NCBI GenBank assembly: GCA_039707465.1 | Contig: CM077653.1 | Span: 4,318,184-4,382,183 of the forward strand | Length of the DNA stretch: 64,000 nucleotides | Direction of reading: 5' to 3' | Source of the DNA: Rhabdophis nuchalis | Taxonomy: Eukaryota; Chordata; Lepidosauria; Squamata; Natricidae | In this document: positions 22,266 to 33,384 of the stretch, in pieces | Numbering within the stretch: the stretch's first letter is position 1 | Layout of the letters: every line of letters starts with the position of its first letter | Notes under the pieces: model-generated | Seen by the model: only the letters and a program-made list of their open reading frames with translations | Databases searched by the model: none | Told to the model about the DNA's origin: nothing | Position numbers and translations under genes: made by a program

Positions 22266-22771
22266 TTTAAAATAGGTAGCGCGTCTCACTTAACGTGCCA
22301 TAAATGCAGCGTTCCACCTGTTACGACAGTGACTCTCACCCCACCTCTTTTAGGAATAACTGACTTTCTTTCTTTTCATTCCCCCCCCCCCCCCAGCATT
22401 CAAAAGATCTTAATGCACACCAAAAAAAAACCCTAAGAATCTCAGCATTCCTATTGCTTTCGAAATGATACCTCCAGGATTGGTGATGGGGGTAAAAATA
22501 CATTACTCGGTGTGCAGCCAAAATGCCAGGATTGAGCAGATTCGCTAAGAAAGATCTGTCAAGAGCGGTCCCCTTGAATAGCGTAAACGCTACAGAGCGA
22601 TGTGAAATGTTTCTGAAAACATTCGGGAGAGAAACATCTGTAAGAACTCAAAACAGCTTCCTCCGGTTCGCTGAGATATATTTGTTTGCTTGCTGTTTCC
22701 AGCTGTTGTATAATTCGCCCCACTCCTCTCTGTAGTAGAAGGCAGTTTAACCAGCCGGGGATTCTATGCCA
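22266..22771. other. intronic DNA with a poly-C run
   Basis: Contains about 17 C at 22380-22397; otherwise nothing recognised. Confidence 0.45.
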
Positions 22772-23650
22772 TTGTCCTTGACTTATAACCATTTGTTTTT
22801 TTTCCCCCAAAGAATGTTATTGGTTTTACAAATTATAATAGGGGAAAGGATATATAGGGTATCATTTATACATTTTAGAGCTTCCATGTCAGAAAAGGTG
22901 GTTACATCCGGGTCTTCATACATCATATAGTTAAGTAAATAGTGGCAAGAGATACATATATATCGCATTTTAAAATTCATACATTCAATCTTTTTTGCAA
23001 TAACATTCGTTTCAGGAATTACAGTAAATTCAAAGTTAATTATTTTTGAGATCTGAGTCTCTTTGCTATTATATCTTCTTTCTCCCTCCCCCCAGTGGGC
23101 AGCACCATGGCTCCTCCAGTTCCTTCTTCTTCATCTCCCAGGATTGAGGAATGTTTTTTAAGAAAGGCTTCCGCCTTATAGCCATTTGTTTAGTGACCGT
23201 TTGTAGTTACGACAGCACTGAAAAAAGTGACTTACAATTGCCCGCCATATATGATTCTCATGGAAACCCCACAATTATGTGGTCAAAATTCCAAAGCTTG
23301 GCAACATACATATAGAATAACAAGAGTTGGAAGGGACCTTGGAGGTCTTCTAGTCCAACCCCCTGCTTAGGCAGGAAACCCTGCACCATTTCAGAAAAAG
23401 CGTCGTCCATTCTCTTCTTTAAAACTTCCAGTGTTGGAGCATTAATCTTGATTCAATCCCTCTGTTTATGAAGTCTAGAACTATCTTGGCTTTTTTTGGC
23501 AGCTGCAAAGGGCATTTATTTACAACATCCCATCTTCCCAGATGGCTTCTGATAAGCAAAGTCAATGGAGGAAACAAGATTTGCTTCATCACCATTTGGT
23601 TCACTTAATGACCGCAGCCAAAAAATTGTAAAATCGGGGTTGGTCATGTG
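22772..23650. repeat. squamate MITE-type repeat ('cttgacttataacc') with insertions
   Basis: 'gtccttgacttataaccatt' at 22772 resumes at about 23170 as 'atagccatttgtttagtgac', then 'cagcactgaaaaaagtgact', and continues to 'gttcacttaatgaccgc' near 23610. It is interrupted by an unassigned AT-rich block (about 22805-23165) and by a CR1 fragment (23312-23512). The 'lacking-motif' interior matches a repeat type known from snakes; the family name is not certain. Confidence 0.6.
23312..23512 (-). repeat. CR1/L3-type LINE fragment with internal deletion
   Basis: The antisense 3' end ('agagttggaagggacc', 'cagtgttggagcatt') jumps directly to the upstream block 'cttgattcaatccctctgtt' and 'gaactatcttggctttttt', skipping several hundred bases present in other copies. 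The deletion probably arose in this copy. Confidence 0.88.
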
Positions 23651-23721
23651 CTAAAGACTTGTGGTGTTCAACTCCCAGAATAGTTCAGCCGGCATGGAAA
23701 TTGAAGCCCGTAGGTCTTAAG

Positions 23722-24394
23722 TCGAGGTGGTATTCAGTAGGTTCTGACCAGTTCTGGAGAACTGGTAGCAGAAATTTTGAGTAGCTCGGAGAACCGGTAA
23801 ATACCACCCTTGACTGACCCCACTTCCATCTATTCTCTGCCTCCCCAAGTCTGATCAGAAGGGATTGGGGATTTTGCAGTATCCTTCCCCTGGAGTGAGG
23901 AGGGAATGGAGCTGTTGCAGTATCCTTCCCCTGTAGTGGGGAGGGAATGGAGATGTTGCAGTATCCTTCCCCTGAAGTGGGGAGGGAATGGGGATTTTGC
24001 AGTATCCTTCCCCTGGAGTAAGGAGGGAATGGAGATTTTGCAGTATCCTTCCCCTGGAGTGGGGAAAAAATGGGGATTTTGCAGTATCCTTCCCCTGGAG
24101 TGGGGAGGGAATGGAGATGTTGCAGTATCCTTTCCCTGAAGTGGGGAGGGAATGGAGATGTTGCAGTATCCTTCCCCTGGAGTGGAGAAGAAATTGGGAT
24201 TTTGCAGTATCCTTTCCTGGAGTGGAGAGGGAATGGAGATTTTGCAGTAACCTTTTTCTGGAGTGTGGAGGGAATGGGGATTTTGCAATAACCTTCCCCC
24301 GCCACACCCACCAAGCCACGCCCACTATGCCATGCTACTCCCACCAAGCCATGCCCACAGTACAGGTCGTAAACAAATTTGAATCCCACCACTG
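23722..24394. mobile_element. hAT MITE with expanded 41-bp internal repeat
   Basis: 673 bp flanked by a perfect 8-bp duplication gtcttaag (23714-23721 and 24395-24402). The right end is the typical tcccaccactg; the left end is decayed. About ten tandem 41-bp units ('cagtatccttcccctggagt' plus 'ggggagggaatggagatttt') fill 23865-24290. The same unit occurs only three to four times in the related element at 16706-17088. The 257-residue - strand frame is a repeat shadow. It sits inside a decayed palindromic MITE. Confidence 0.92.
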
Positions 24395-24402
24395 GTCTTA
24401 AG

Positions 24403-25017
24403 GTTGCCAAGGTTGGACATTTCCTGCTGTAGGCCTTGCTCAAAATAGAAGTTTGCATGAGGAAATTATGCTAAGGAGCAGATGGCTAACACAAAGCGGT
24501 CGTGTATGGCCATGGTGGATGGAACAAAGATCTCAACTTTTCAGATGCAGCCTCTACCAACAGCTGCAGGATTTCCAACTTTCGCCAATTCCAAGTTGGG
24601 CTGAAAGGACCAGAATTGTCCCCCCACCTTCCACAATCAAGTCTGAAGGATTAGGAATGCATTACAGCTTCTCTGCGCCTTCCCAATTTGAAATGGCAGC
24701 TTAGATATTTCCCCAAATTGAGACGAAAAGAATTCAGGAGACAATTCTCTGGGATTTCTTTTCATCACTCCCCCACTCGTTCAAAGAAATAAGCTTGGGG
24801 ACTTCTAACGATGTGCTCGTTCTCTGGATTCCCACAATGACAGCTCGCTTAAGTAAAACGATAAAGCCATGTTGTCTTTTAACTAATGGTGGTAGGGCTT
24901 TCAGATCTCTTATTTAATTCCACGGTCACGTTTTAATAAGGATGATGGGGGTTCCCACTGTCCCAGCCTTTTTCCTCCTCCCCCTCCCTTCATTTTAAAT
25001 TCTGAAAGATGATTCAT
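24403..25017. other. intronic DNA, possible conserved non-coding stretch
   Basis: No repeat recognised. 24830-24960 is complex AT-rich sequence with 'taaaacgataaagcc' and 'ttatttaattccacggtcac', a weak candidate for conservation testing only. Confidence 0.35.
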
Positions 25018-25612
25018 GGAGAGAGGGAGAGAGTGGGGGGAGAGGGAGAGAGAAAGAGATGGGAGAGAGAGGGAGAATGAGAGAGAGAGAAAGATAGGGA
25101 GGGAGGGGGGAGAAAGGCGGGAGAATGAGAGAGAGAGAGAGAGGGAGGGAGATAGAGAGAAAGTGGGGGTAGAGAAAGTGAGAGAGAGAGAGGAAGGGAG
25201 GGAGGTTGAGAATGAAAGAAAAAGAAAGAGAGATGGGAAGAATGAGAGAGAGAAAGAGAGGGAGGAGAGGGGAAGAACGAGAGAGAGAAAGAGAGGGAGG
25301 GAGGGCGAGGGGGAGAAAGGCGGGAGAACGAGAGAGAGAGAGAAAGAGGGGTAGAGAAAGTGAGAGAGAGAGAGAGGAAGGGAGGGAGGTGAAGAATGAA
25401 AGAGAGAGAAAGAGAGAGGGGAAGAACGAGAGAGAGGAGGAAAGAGGGGGTAGAGAAAATAGAGAGAGAAAGAGGGGGATAGAGGGGAAGAATGAGAAAG
25501 AGGGGGAGAACAAGAGAGAGAGAGAGAGAAAGATGGGGTAGAGAAAACGAGAGAGAGAGAAAGAGAGGAGGGAGAGAGGAGGAGAGAGAGAGAAATAGAG
25601 AGAGAGAGAAAA
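25018..25612. repeat. 595-bp polypurine tract (GA)n/(GGGA)n
   Basis: Low-complexity purine tract on the + strand, with T or C interruptions every 30-80 bp. The large Ser/Leu and Glu/Arg frames are shadows. Confidence 0.97.
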
Positions 25613-25865
25613 TATGCTCAAAAGCACTCTTTGATTGATAGATGGGGAGAGAAAGAAACATGAAATTATCTATTCCAGAAGGCTGGGGATATCATATTCA
25701 GTCAAAGCACCGTTTTCAAAGGGTTTTAACTTCACGTAACATGTTAATTCTGCCTTTGCCGCAAGATTCCAGAGTCCTTTTGTGAACTGTTTTGTGGCAA
25801 CAAATAAATGTCACTTTTAGGAGGGGGTTGACATACTGATGAGCTCACAAGCCAAGCCATGCAGG

Positions 25866-26690
25866 GGCTTAGAGTAGTGGAGATGGCACTGGGCTAGAAA
25901 CTGGGAATTCTAGTCCCACTTTAGGCATGAAAACAGACTGGGTGATTTTGGACCAATGGTGATAGTGAGTTCTAGTCCCACCATAGGCATGAAGGCCAAC
26001 TGGGATGCTGAACCAATTGTCAGGTGACAGTGAGTTCTAGTTGCACCACAGTCATAAAAACTGGCTAGGAGACTTTGAGCCATTGACCAGTTGATAGTGA
26101 GTTCTAGTCCGGCCTTTAGGCACGAAAGCCAGCTGTGTGACTTTGAACCAATAACCAGGAGATAGTGAGTTCTAGTCCCACCAGAGTCATAAAAGCTGGC
26201 TAGGAGACTTTGAGCCAATTACCAGGTGATAGTGAGTTCTAGTCCCACCATAGTCATAAAAGCTGGCTAGGAGACTTTGAGCCAATTACCGGGTGATAGT
26301 GAGTTCTAGTCCCACCTTAGGCATGAAAGCTGGCTAGGAGACTTTGAGCCAATTACCGGGTGATAGTGAGTTCTAGTCCCACCATAGTCATAAAAGCTGG
26401 CTAGGAGACTTTGAGCCAATTACCGGGTGATAGTGAGTTCTAGTCCCACCTTAGTCGTGAAAGCTGGCTGGGTGACTTTGAATCAATCACCTGGAGACGG
26501 TGAGTTCTAGTTCCACCACAGTCATGAAAGCCAACTGGGTGACACTGGCCCACTCCTTCTCTCTCAGGCCTAGGAAGGAAATGATGGCAAACTACGTGTG
26601 AACAACCTTGCCAAGAAAACCACAGATATTTATCCTGGCAGTTGGCAGAAGTCAAAAATGGACACAAAGGCACCGAAATAGATCGGAAAT
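25866..26690 (+). repeat. SINE with internally amplified 67-bp module
   Basis: The head near 25866 ('gcttagagtagtggagatgg', 'actgggctagaaactggga') resembles a tRNA-derived SINE start. The tail after 26500 ('cccactccttctctctcagg', 'accttgccaagaaaaccaca') resembles a SINE body. Between them, 'gtgatagtgagttctagtcc', 'ggctaggagactttgagcca' repeats with an exact 67-bp step at 26226, 26293, 26360 and 26427, plus several diverged units upstream. I infer an in-place tandem expansion. Confidence 0.8.
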
Positions 26691-26917
26691 AACTATGAAT
26701 AGAGGCCACCTTGCCTAATAGTCACTGCTCCAAGAATTCACACTCTAATGTGGTTTAAGTACAGTACCCTGAGTTAGTTAAATAAGAAAGCCAGAAACCA
26801 GTGTCCTACCTGGGGTTCCACATCTTACGGACCTCAAACAATCTTCGGAAAGAACACCAAGTATGGAAGTGTGACTTCGGGGCAAAAGCTTGATTTGAAG
26901 AGAGATGCTACCCATTG

Positions 26918-27276
26918 CGGGATGCGGTGGCTCAGTGGCTAACACGCTGAGCTTGTCGATCAGAAAGATAGGCAGTTTGGCAGTTCGAATCCCTAGCGCC
27001 GCATAACGGAGTGAGCTCCCATTACTTGTCTCAGCTTCTGCCAACCTAGCAGTTCGAAAGCAGGTAAAAAATGCAAGGATTAAAACAGGAACCACCTTTG
27101 GTGGGAAGGGAACAGCGTTCTGTGCACCTTCGATGTTGAGTCATGCTGGGCACATGACCATGGAGACATCTTCAGACAGCGCTGGCTCTTCAGCTTTGAA
27201 ACAAAGATGAGCACCACCCTCTAGAGTCGGGAACGACTAGCACATATGTGCGAGGGGAACCTTTATCTTTACCTTA
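26918..27276 (+). mobile_element. Sauria-type SINE, full length, sense
   Basis: Begins 'cgggatgcggtggctcagtg', passes 'gcagttcgaatccctagcgc' and ends with the Bov-B-like tail 'ctagagtcgggaacgactag' and 'ggggaacctttatcttt'. Flanked by ctacccattg (26908-26917 and 27277-27286), a 10-bp duplication. Confidence 0.93.
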
Positions 27277-27286
27277 CTACCCATTG

Positions 27287-27870
27287 TAAATCTTCTGGAA
27301 GGAAAGAAGGCTTCGAAATCTTTCTGGAAAACCTCTGAATCTCAACGCTTTTTGCAATTAACATAAATCTTTTTCTTGCCTCTTTGTGATTGCTCTAATA
27401 AATTAATGCTTAAAGAGTTGGAATCCGTATTTGACGGGCTAATTGGACAGTTTTAGAAAGAAGGGAAAAACACACACACAATTAAATGCTTATAAAATCC
27501 GAACAGCAAATGCAGCTGCTGCAAAGTTCCAATTTTGAATTATAATTAACTCTGCTACAAATATATAATGCCCCAGCTATTATATATTTTTTATTTTATT
27601 TTATTCTTCTTCAATAAAAGCAAGTTTTCATTCATGTGTATTTTTAAGAGAGCTTGGACTTTGCTTGTCTTCCTAAATTGGCTCAACATCTTATTTCCAA
27701 AGGCAATTGTATTTCCTTTTTTAAAAAGCATTTGAAAATTACTCTGATGTGAAAAGATCCAACGCGTACTGTTTTTAAAAAAAATGAAAAATAAAATAAC
27801 AAAGAGGGATGGCATTAGCAATTATAGGCAAAGCTTGCCTTCTTGGTAGGCCTATACCAAGACTTCTTCT
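27287..27870. other. intronic DNA, possible conserved non-coding stretch
   Basis: About 580 bp free of recognised repeats. 27340-27600 has low CpG, several ATTA/TAAT motifs and 'gcaaatgcagctgctgc'. Conservation cannot be judged here. Confidence 0.35.
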
Positions 27871-27878
27871 ATCCAGGG

Positions 27879-28298
27879 CAGTGGTGGGTTTCTGCAGGCT
27901 CGCACCTACTCGCGAGAGCCGGTTGGTGAAATTTAGAGAACCGGTGAGAGGGGGTTCCACCGGCGTACCTGGAAGTAAATCTGGCCCACTGCTGCCAGTG
28001 ACCCAACGGAAAGGAAGGAAGAAGAAAGGAAAGAAAGAAAGAAAGAAAGAAGGAAGGAAGGAAGGAAGGAAGGAAGGAAGGAAGGAAGGAAGGAAGGAAG
28101 GAAGGAAGGAAGGAAGGAAGGAATTTATCATCACAATTGAGTCCAAAATTTTGGTTGCTAAGCAAGAGCGTTGTTAAATGAGTTTCACCACATTTTAAAA
28201 GGTGGCCACTCCCACCCTGTCACATGACTACCAAGCCACGCCCACAAAATAGGCCACACCCACAGAGTAGGTTCTAAAAAAATTGAAACCCACCACTG
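27879..28298. mobile_element. hAT MITE with (GGAA)n core, forward copy
   Basis: 420 bp with ends cagtggtgggtttc / gaaacccaccactg and a perfect 8-bp duplication atccaggg (27871-27878 and 28299-28306). A GAAG/GGAA microsatellite occupies about 28018-28121. A reverse-orientation sister lies at 40048-40469. Its target is the very start of another hAT element (28302 onward). Confidence 0.95.
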
Positions 28299-28341
28299 AT
28301 CCAGGGGTGGGTTGTTGCCAGCCTTGTTCCTAGTTCGGTGC

Positions 28342-29385
28342 CTCAAAAATTTTGTTCTGTGTGTTTAAAGACAACTCAGCTAAATTTTGGAATTGCCACC
28401 AAATACCTGGATCTTATTATCATATGTGATAGACATGGGGGGAGGCAAAGAAATATTGGACAAAAATTAAGACATGGTTGGAAGAGATGATACAACAACA
28501 TATTGAGCTAGAGCCAGAAACATTTCTTTTGGGAATTCTACCTGAAATTTATAATAAAGAGAATGTATATCTAATCATTCATGTATTCACTGCAGCTAGA
28601 ACTTAAAACGCATTTATTCCAACAAGCTGGCCTACCATAACCACCCGATATGGACTTTTATTAGGTATTAATTTTAATTAGAGGATTTTAAAATGTTTTT
28701 AGCACAGGGTAACTTAAGTTTAATTGGGTTTTAATAATGGTCTATTTATGTATGTTTTGATTTTTAATTTTCCTGTGCGCCGCCCTGGGTCCTTTTGTAG
28801 GAGAAATAAATTTAGTAAAATAAATAAATAAATTTAATAAAATAAATAAATAAAATAAATAGAACTGTATTTGCACAACATTGGGAAAGTGTATAGTTTC
28901 CTATTGAAGAGAAGGTGAGTAAGAAAATATTAGAATGTGCAAGAATGAATAGATTAACATTAGCAATTAAGGAGAAAGAGCAAACTGGATATTATATGAT
29001 TTGGGAAATATTTTACCAACGGTTGGAGAAAAAAAAGGAGAGTTTGGAAATGAAGAAAACTAAAAAAATAAAAAATAAGGAGATAATACACTTAGATAAA
29101 GATGTAAAACAGTTAGTATGTGTATGTTACGAATAATGATATTTAATGTTGATACATTATTACTGGAGAAAGAAAAATTGAGAATTTGATAATGTTTAAA
29201 TGCTTGATTTATTATAATATATGATACTCAACTTAGGGAAATAATGAGAATATGAATGTGAAAAATGTGGAAAAAGAGAAACGATGTTGCACAGAGATGT
29301 TTGTACCCACACTGCATAATAAAAGATGGAATGTTTATTTTTGTAATCGAAAAACAATAAAACTCTTCTTTTTAAAAAAAAAATG
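28342..29385 (+). mobile_element. L1 LINE 3' end, 5' truncated, with poly(A)
   Basis: Flanked by gttcggtgc (28333-28341 and 29386-29394). It encodes pieces of the L1 ORF2 C-terminus: GSYYHM, LGILPEIYNKENVYLIIHVF and, after an internal insertion, PIEEKVSKKILECARMNRLT. It ends with AATAAA and a poly(A) run just before 29385. In-frame stops and the truncation make it inactive. Confidence 0.92.
28604..28859 (+). mobile_element. L2-like LINE 3' end nested in L1
   Basis: 256 bp flanked by tagaact (28597-28603 and 28860-28866). Carries the 3' UTR module 'ctgtgcgccgccctgggtcc' and an (AAATA)n tail. It splits the L1 codons for TAAR|TVFAQHWES. Same family as 57616-58125. Confidence 0.92.
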
Positions 29386-29541
29386 GTTCGGTGCATGCGC
29401 AGAACCGAAAAACAAGATGGCGGCCACTTAGGGGCATTGGCAGGCATGGATTGCTGACGATTCCAGCAACCCAGCCAGCCAAGTTACTACCGGTTCGGCT
29501 AAACCTGTCCAAATCGGCAGGAACTCACCTCTGCCTATATC

Positions 29542-30214
29542 CCTTCGTAGAAGACAATTTTGACTGTATAGTTGGAGTCTCCTCTAGCAGCCAAGTTTCC
29601 TCAGGAAGCCCAGAATTACGGAGCGCTCTCGCTCATCATCAAACTGTCTCCTGCGGATTCTGGCATCATGAATCTTTTTCAACGAGTTTCTAAGGACCTG
29701 GAGGCGTTTTCATTTGACAAAATGAATGGGAAGATTTCTGGCGCTCGTTTGCAAGGACCGGGGAACATTTCAAAAAGATTTAGCTGGACTACCCGGCTTA
29801 TTGAGACGGAACAGGACGGGTAGCAGTGGGAGGCAGGGTGGATATATTTTCCTGCTCTGAAAGCGCACCGTGCTGAAGAAGGAGCAGAATATAGACTGAA
29901 AACCGGAACTATTCCTATTAGGGATTGCTAAAGAGAGATATAGTAAAGGATGGATATATTTAACGTTGCATTGGAGAAAGTTTAAAAAACCCCACCTCTC
30001 CTAGAAAAAAATGAAATATCCTGAGAAATATTGAAAAGGCAGAATATTATATTTCCCTGGATCAAAGATAAAACGCATTTTTAGACATGGAAAAAGACTC
30101 AACTCTTAAAAGACCCTCCCCACTTTTGTCAATGGGCCCTTTAAAAAGCCTGAGCTAGTCTACTCTACATAGCAAAGGTAGGATTGGCCTTCCACATTGG
30201 TTTCATCCCCTAAA
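29542..30214. other. intronic DNA, no feature recognised
   Basis: About 670 bp without recognised repeat. The 83-residue frame near 29572 has no motif I know. Confidence 0.4.
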
Positions 30215-30442
30215 CCCTCATAGGTTTAACCTTAGACTGTCTATTGTCGACCTCACCTCATTCCGTAAGAGGTCTGTAAAGGGGGCACGCAGAAGCGCAC
30301 CAACGTGCCTACCATCCCTGTCCTACTGCCCCCCATTTATTCGTATCCATTTCCTGTATTCATAACTATGTTTATACTTATATCTGTTACCTTATACATG
30401 CTTGATGAAATAAGTACCGGTAAGTAAGTAAGTAAATAAATG
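30215..30442 (+). repeat. L2-like LINE 3' UTR with (TAAG)n tail
   Basis: Contains 'cgtaagaggtctgtaaaggg', 'atccctgtcctactgccccc' and ends 'taagtaagtaagtaaataaa'. Related to the sense insert at 63180-63438, whose tail is (TGAA)n, and to the antisense copy at 54191. Confidence 0.75.
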
Positions 30443-30896
30443 TCTCCTTTAAAGCTACAAGCGCATAGGAGGAAAACAATAGAGGATCTCCTAAGGAAGC
30501 ATCACCTCCCACATGGAATATCTTGCATTTTTCATAATAGGAGAGCTTTGGCAGAAGCTGCCGCAGTTTCCATCGTTCCCCCTTTAGACTGGTGTTATTC
30601 TCCCTCTTACAGGCAGGATGAGTTAATCGGCAGAGCGGAGAGATACTCTCTGGAGTTGTGCTCCTTGCTCAGTTCTCGTTGTATTATGCATTCCGGGTTG
30701 AAGGAAGAGAAGGAAGCTGGACGTCACGATTATGTTAATCCTAACCTCTTGACAATACAGACCCCACTTTTTCTTCGGTAGCTTTCTCCATAATGGATGT
30801 CAAAAAAATTTCGAAGGAGAATGGAATCGCAAGAAGAAAGTTTCTGGATAAAGTTTTCAATTTCTCTGGATTTCTTCTTTTTCTTTACTGACATTC
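30443..30896. other. intronic DNA, no feature recognised
   Basis: No recognised repeat or exon in about 450 bp. Confidence 0.4.
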
Positions 30897-31212
30897 TGAC
30901 CGAGGCTTCCCGAGAGCCTGAAGCAAACTCCTGGTCCCAATCAAAACCCCTTTTATTAATTGACTGTGAATTCTGCTCATTCTCATCCAGCAAAGTCTTT
31001 CAAGGGAGGATTTACGGTCACAGACCTTGGAGAGCTGCCAGGCGGAGATCTGCAAAACCTGGCAAGGAGTCTCGGAGAGTCACGGACCAATGAAGTGAAT
31101 TAATGGTCTCCTGCAAACTCCACTCCCCTTTCGCTCCTCTTTTATTTCCTCTGGGATGCGCCATTTATCATCCACCTGTGGCCTTGCTCCCAAGTCGACC
31201 CCTGTTCCATCT
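30897..31212 (-). mobile_element. LTR-like repeat, partial (copy 2)
   Basis: Matches the right part of copy 3 at 45880 block by block: 'gaccgaggcttcccgagagc', 'ccccttttattaattgactg' (AATAAA on the - strand), 'ctccactcccctttcgctcc'. It stops at 'cgacccctgttcc', so its - strand 5' half is missing. Confidence 0.7.
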
Positions 31213-31609
31213 TACCAGTTTATATCCTTGGTTTTTGTTTTGTTATATGTACCGTTATATATACATTATATAATTATTCTAAATATATTTTTGCATTTTT
31301 GTAATATCTTATCATTATATACTATTTTATACAATACATATTCTTCAACTTTCATTACATTTACACTGGTTTCTGATTTCTAATTCATTCATCGTCTTTC
31401 GTTATTCGTTTTCTAATCTTTGCATCTACCATCAAAGCAATTGCACGATGCGTCCCAAATTAAATAGTATTCTCTTTCTCCTTTGTCTTTGACTTCCATT
31501 GCCAACCTATCCATCTCAGCGCAGTCTAATATTTTCTTTATCATTTCCTCAAAGAATATGTTTCCATTTTCCCAGTTTAAACTTATACTACCTTGTAGTG
31601 CTTATACTA
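31213..31609. other. AT-rich intronic DNA
   Basis: Very AT-rich (31230-31350), with no recognised element. Confidence 0.45.
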
Positions 31610-31870
31610 CCCTGTTTTCCTGAAAATAAGACCTCCCTAGATAATAAGGCCAGTCGGGCTTTTGAGTGCATGCGCTAAAATAAGCCCTCCCCCCCCCAAA
31701 ACAATAAGCCCTCCCCGAAAATATTGCAGCACAGCAGCAGCCGTGAGAGGACCATGCTCACCGCTTCCTGCACCTCAAAAATAATAAGACCTCCCCAAAA
31801 ATAAGGCCAAGTGCTTATTTCAGGGGTCAAAAGAAAATAAGACCCTGTCTTATTTTGGGGGGAAACTCTG
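31610..31870. mobile_element. MITE with 'aaaataagac' arms, TA-flanked on the left
   Basis: Left end ccctgttttcctgaaaataa after TA; right end 'cttattttggggggaaactc'. Repeated 'ataataagacctcccc' lies inside. The ends resemble those of the TA-flanked MITE at 12476 in style but not in sequence. Right flank is TTA, not a clean TA. Confidence 0.55.
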
Positions 31871-32023
31871 TTATTCTGGTGGGACGTTGTACCCAGATCT
31901 CTGAATTGGGTAAATGAATTAAATAATAAATGAAATGAAAGGTGACCTGTTCATTTGAGAATACCAGTAATATTTCTTTCCTCTTTCTGCTTGCTGGCTG
32001 ACTCTCTCCGTGGGGACCCCCAG

Positions 32024-32121
32024 TGTGTCAGATCCTTCCCAAAGGAGTTGTTGGTGTCCTGGGCCCATCGTCAAGTCCTGCTTCCAGCTCTATCATCAGC
32101 AATATCTGTGGGGAAAAAGAG
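32024..32121 (+). CDS. GRIK4: GRIK4 internal coding exon (amino-terminal domain)
   Basis: 98-bp exon following a 15435-bp intron. Its first two bases join the last base of the exon at 16424-16588 to make Met. It then reads [20 protein letters not shown] and [12 protein letters not shown], in the amino-terminal domain lobe 1 of a kainate receptor high-affinity subunit. The acceptor is 'gacccccag', with a weaker pyrimidine tract than the other exons; the donor gtgagt is close to ideal. The exon ends in phase 0. The match to human GRIK4, as remembered, differs only by one Ala to Gly change after GVV. GRIK5 is similar here, so family identity is certain and the GRIK4 call rests mainly on the linked exons. 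Confidence 0.96.
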
Positions 32122-32450
32122 GTGAGTGGCGTAAATTTTGCTCCCCGTGGAAAATTAGAGCTTGCGCTTTTAAAATGCTCGAGGGTAAAAACGGGACTTG
32201 CTTTCTAGCTAGAAATTCTCAGGATCAATGTCCCTTTTTTTCTAGTGGTTCCTAATATCTATCTGTCCATCTATTCATGTAGCTGTAGTCCATCTACCTG
32301 CCCTTCTGTACGTCCTAACATTCTCTCCATCTTATCCATCTATCCATCTCACCCACCCATCCATCCTCTATCACATTGGGCAGGATTTTAGCTTCCGTTC
32401 CTCTTTACATTTTAAAATACCTTTTCACTATTTAAACAGAATCCATTTTA
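32122..32450. repeat. intron start with degenerate (ATCC)n/(ATCT)n
   Basis: After the donor, about 32255-32375 is a degenerate tetranucleotide tract ('ctatctgtccatctattcat', 'catctcacccacccatccat'). Nothing else recognised. Confidence 0.7.
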
Positions 32451-33384
32451 GAATGACAGAGTTGGAAGGGACCTTGGAGGACTTCTAGTCCAACCCCCTG
32501 CTTGGGCAGGAAACCCTACACCACTTCAGACAAATGGTTGCCAACATCTTCTTAAAGACTTCCAGTGTTGGAGCATTCACAACTTCTGGAGGCAAGTTGT
32601 TCCACTGATTAATTGTTCTCACTGTCAGGAAATTCCTCCTCAATTCTAAGTTGCTTCTCTCCTTGATTAGTTTCCACCCGTTGCTTCTTGTCCTGCCCTC
32701 AGGTGCTTTGAAGAATAGCTTGACTCCCTCTTCTTTGTGGCAACCCCTGAGATATTGGAACACTTCTATCATGTCACCCTTAGTCCTTCTTTTCATTAAA
32801 CTAGACATACCCAGTTCCTGCAACCGTTCTTCATATGTTTCAGCCTCCAGTCTCCTATTCATCTTCGTTGCTCTTCTCTGCACTCTTTCTAGAGTCTCAA
32901 TATCTTTTTTACATTGTGACGACCAAAGCTGAATGCAGGATTCCAAGTGTGGCCTTAACAAAGCATTGTAAAGTGGTATTAATATTTCACGTGATCTTGA
33001 TTCTCTCCCTCTGTTGATGCAGCCTAGAACTGTGTTGGCTTTTTTGGCAGCTGCTGCACATGGCTGGCTCCTATTTCAATGGTTGTCCACTAAGACTCCA
33101 AGATCCCTCTCACAGTTCCTACTATTGAGCAAGGTACCACCTATGTTGTACCTGTGCATTTTGTTTTTCTTGCCTAAATGTAGAACCTGACTTTTTTCAT
33201 CATTGAATTTCATTTTGTTAGATAGGGCCCAATGTTCAAGTCTGTCAAGATCCTTCTGTATCTTAAGCCTATCTTCTGGAGTGTTGGCTATTCCTGCTAG
33301 CTTGGTGGTATTTGGAAATTTGATGAGTTTCCCATCTATCTCCTCATCCAAATTATTGATGATTTTAACCAAGTTGTCCAACTT
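32451..33384 (-). repeat. CR1/L3-type LINE 3' fragment, longest copy in the window
   Basis: About 930 bp antisense. - strand frames: MDNLVKIINNLDEEIDGKLI, ALSNKMKFNDEKSQVLHLGK and RDLGVLVDNH (reverse transcriptase palm after the catalytic motif), then MLRPHLESCIQLWSSQCKKD, LQELGMSSLMKRRT and RRNFLTVRTINQWNNLP. It is the best preserved copy but still has frameshifts and a 5' truncation. Confidence 0.96.

Larger units (their letters stand above)
28302..29533. mobile_element. hAT MITE interrupted by L1
   Basis: The left end caggggtgggtt at 28302 and right end aactcacctctg at 29533 pair across an L1 insertion (28342-29385). With the 27879 element removed, the left flank reads cttctatc and the right flank is cctatatc, an 8-bp duplication with six identities. 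The interior 'gatggcggccacttaggggc' resembles the MITEs at 36535 and 52244. Confidence 0.82.

Noticed and set aside
23685..24458. 257-codon open frame on the - strand with Tyr-Cys-Lys-Ile repeats
   Set aside because: Product of the 41-bp tandem repeat inside a MITE; the unit is not a multiple of three and all three frames are open.
25866..26690. 67-bp repeats as a CRISPR array or a gene-encoded repeat protein
   Set aside because: Units are contiguous without unique spacers, and frames contain stops and shift between units.
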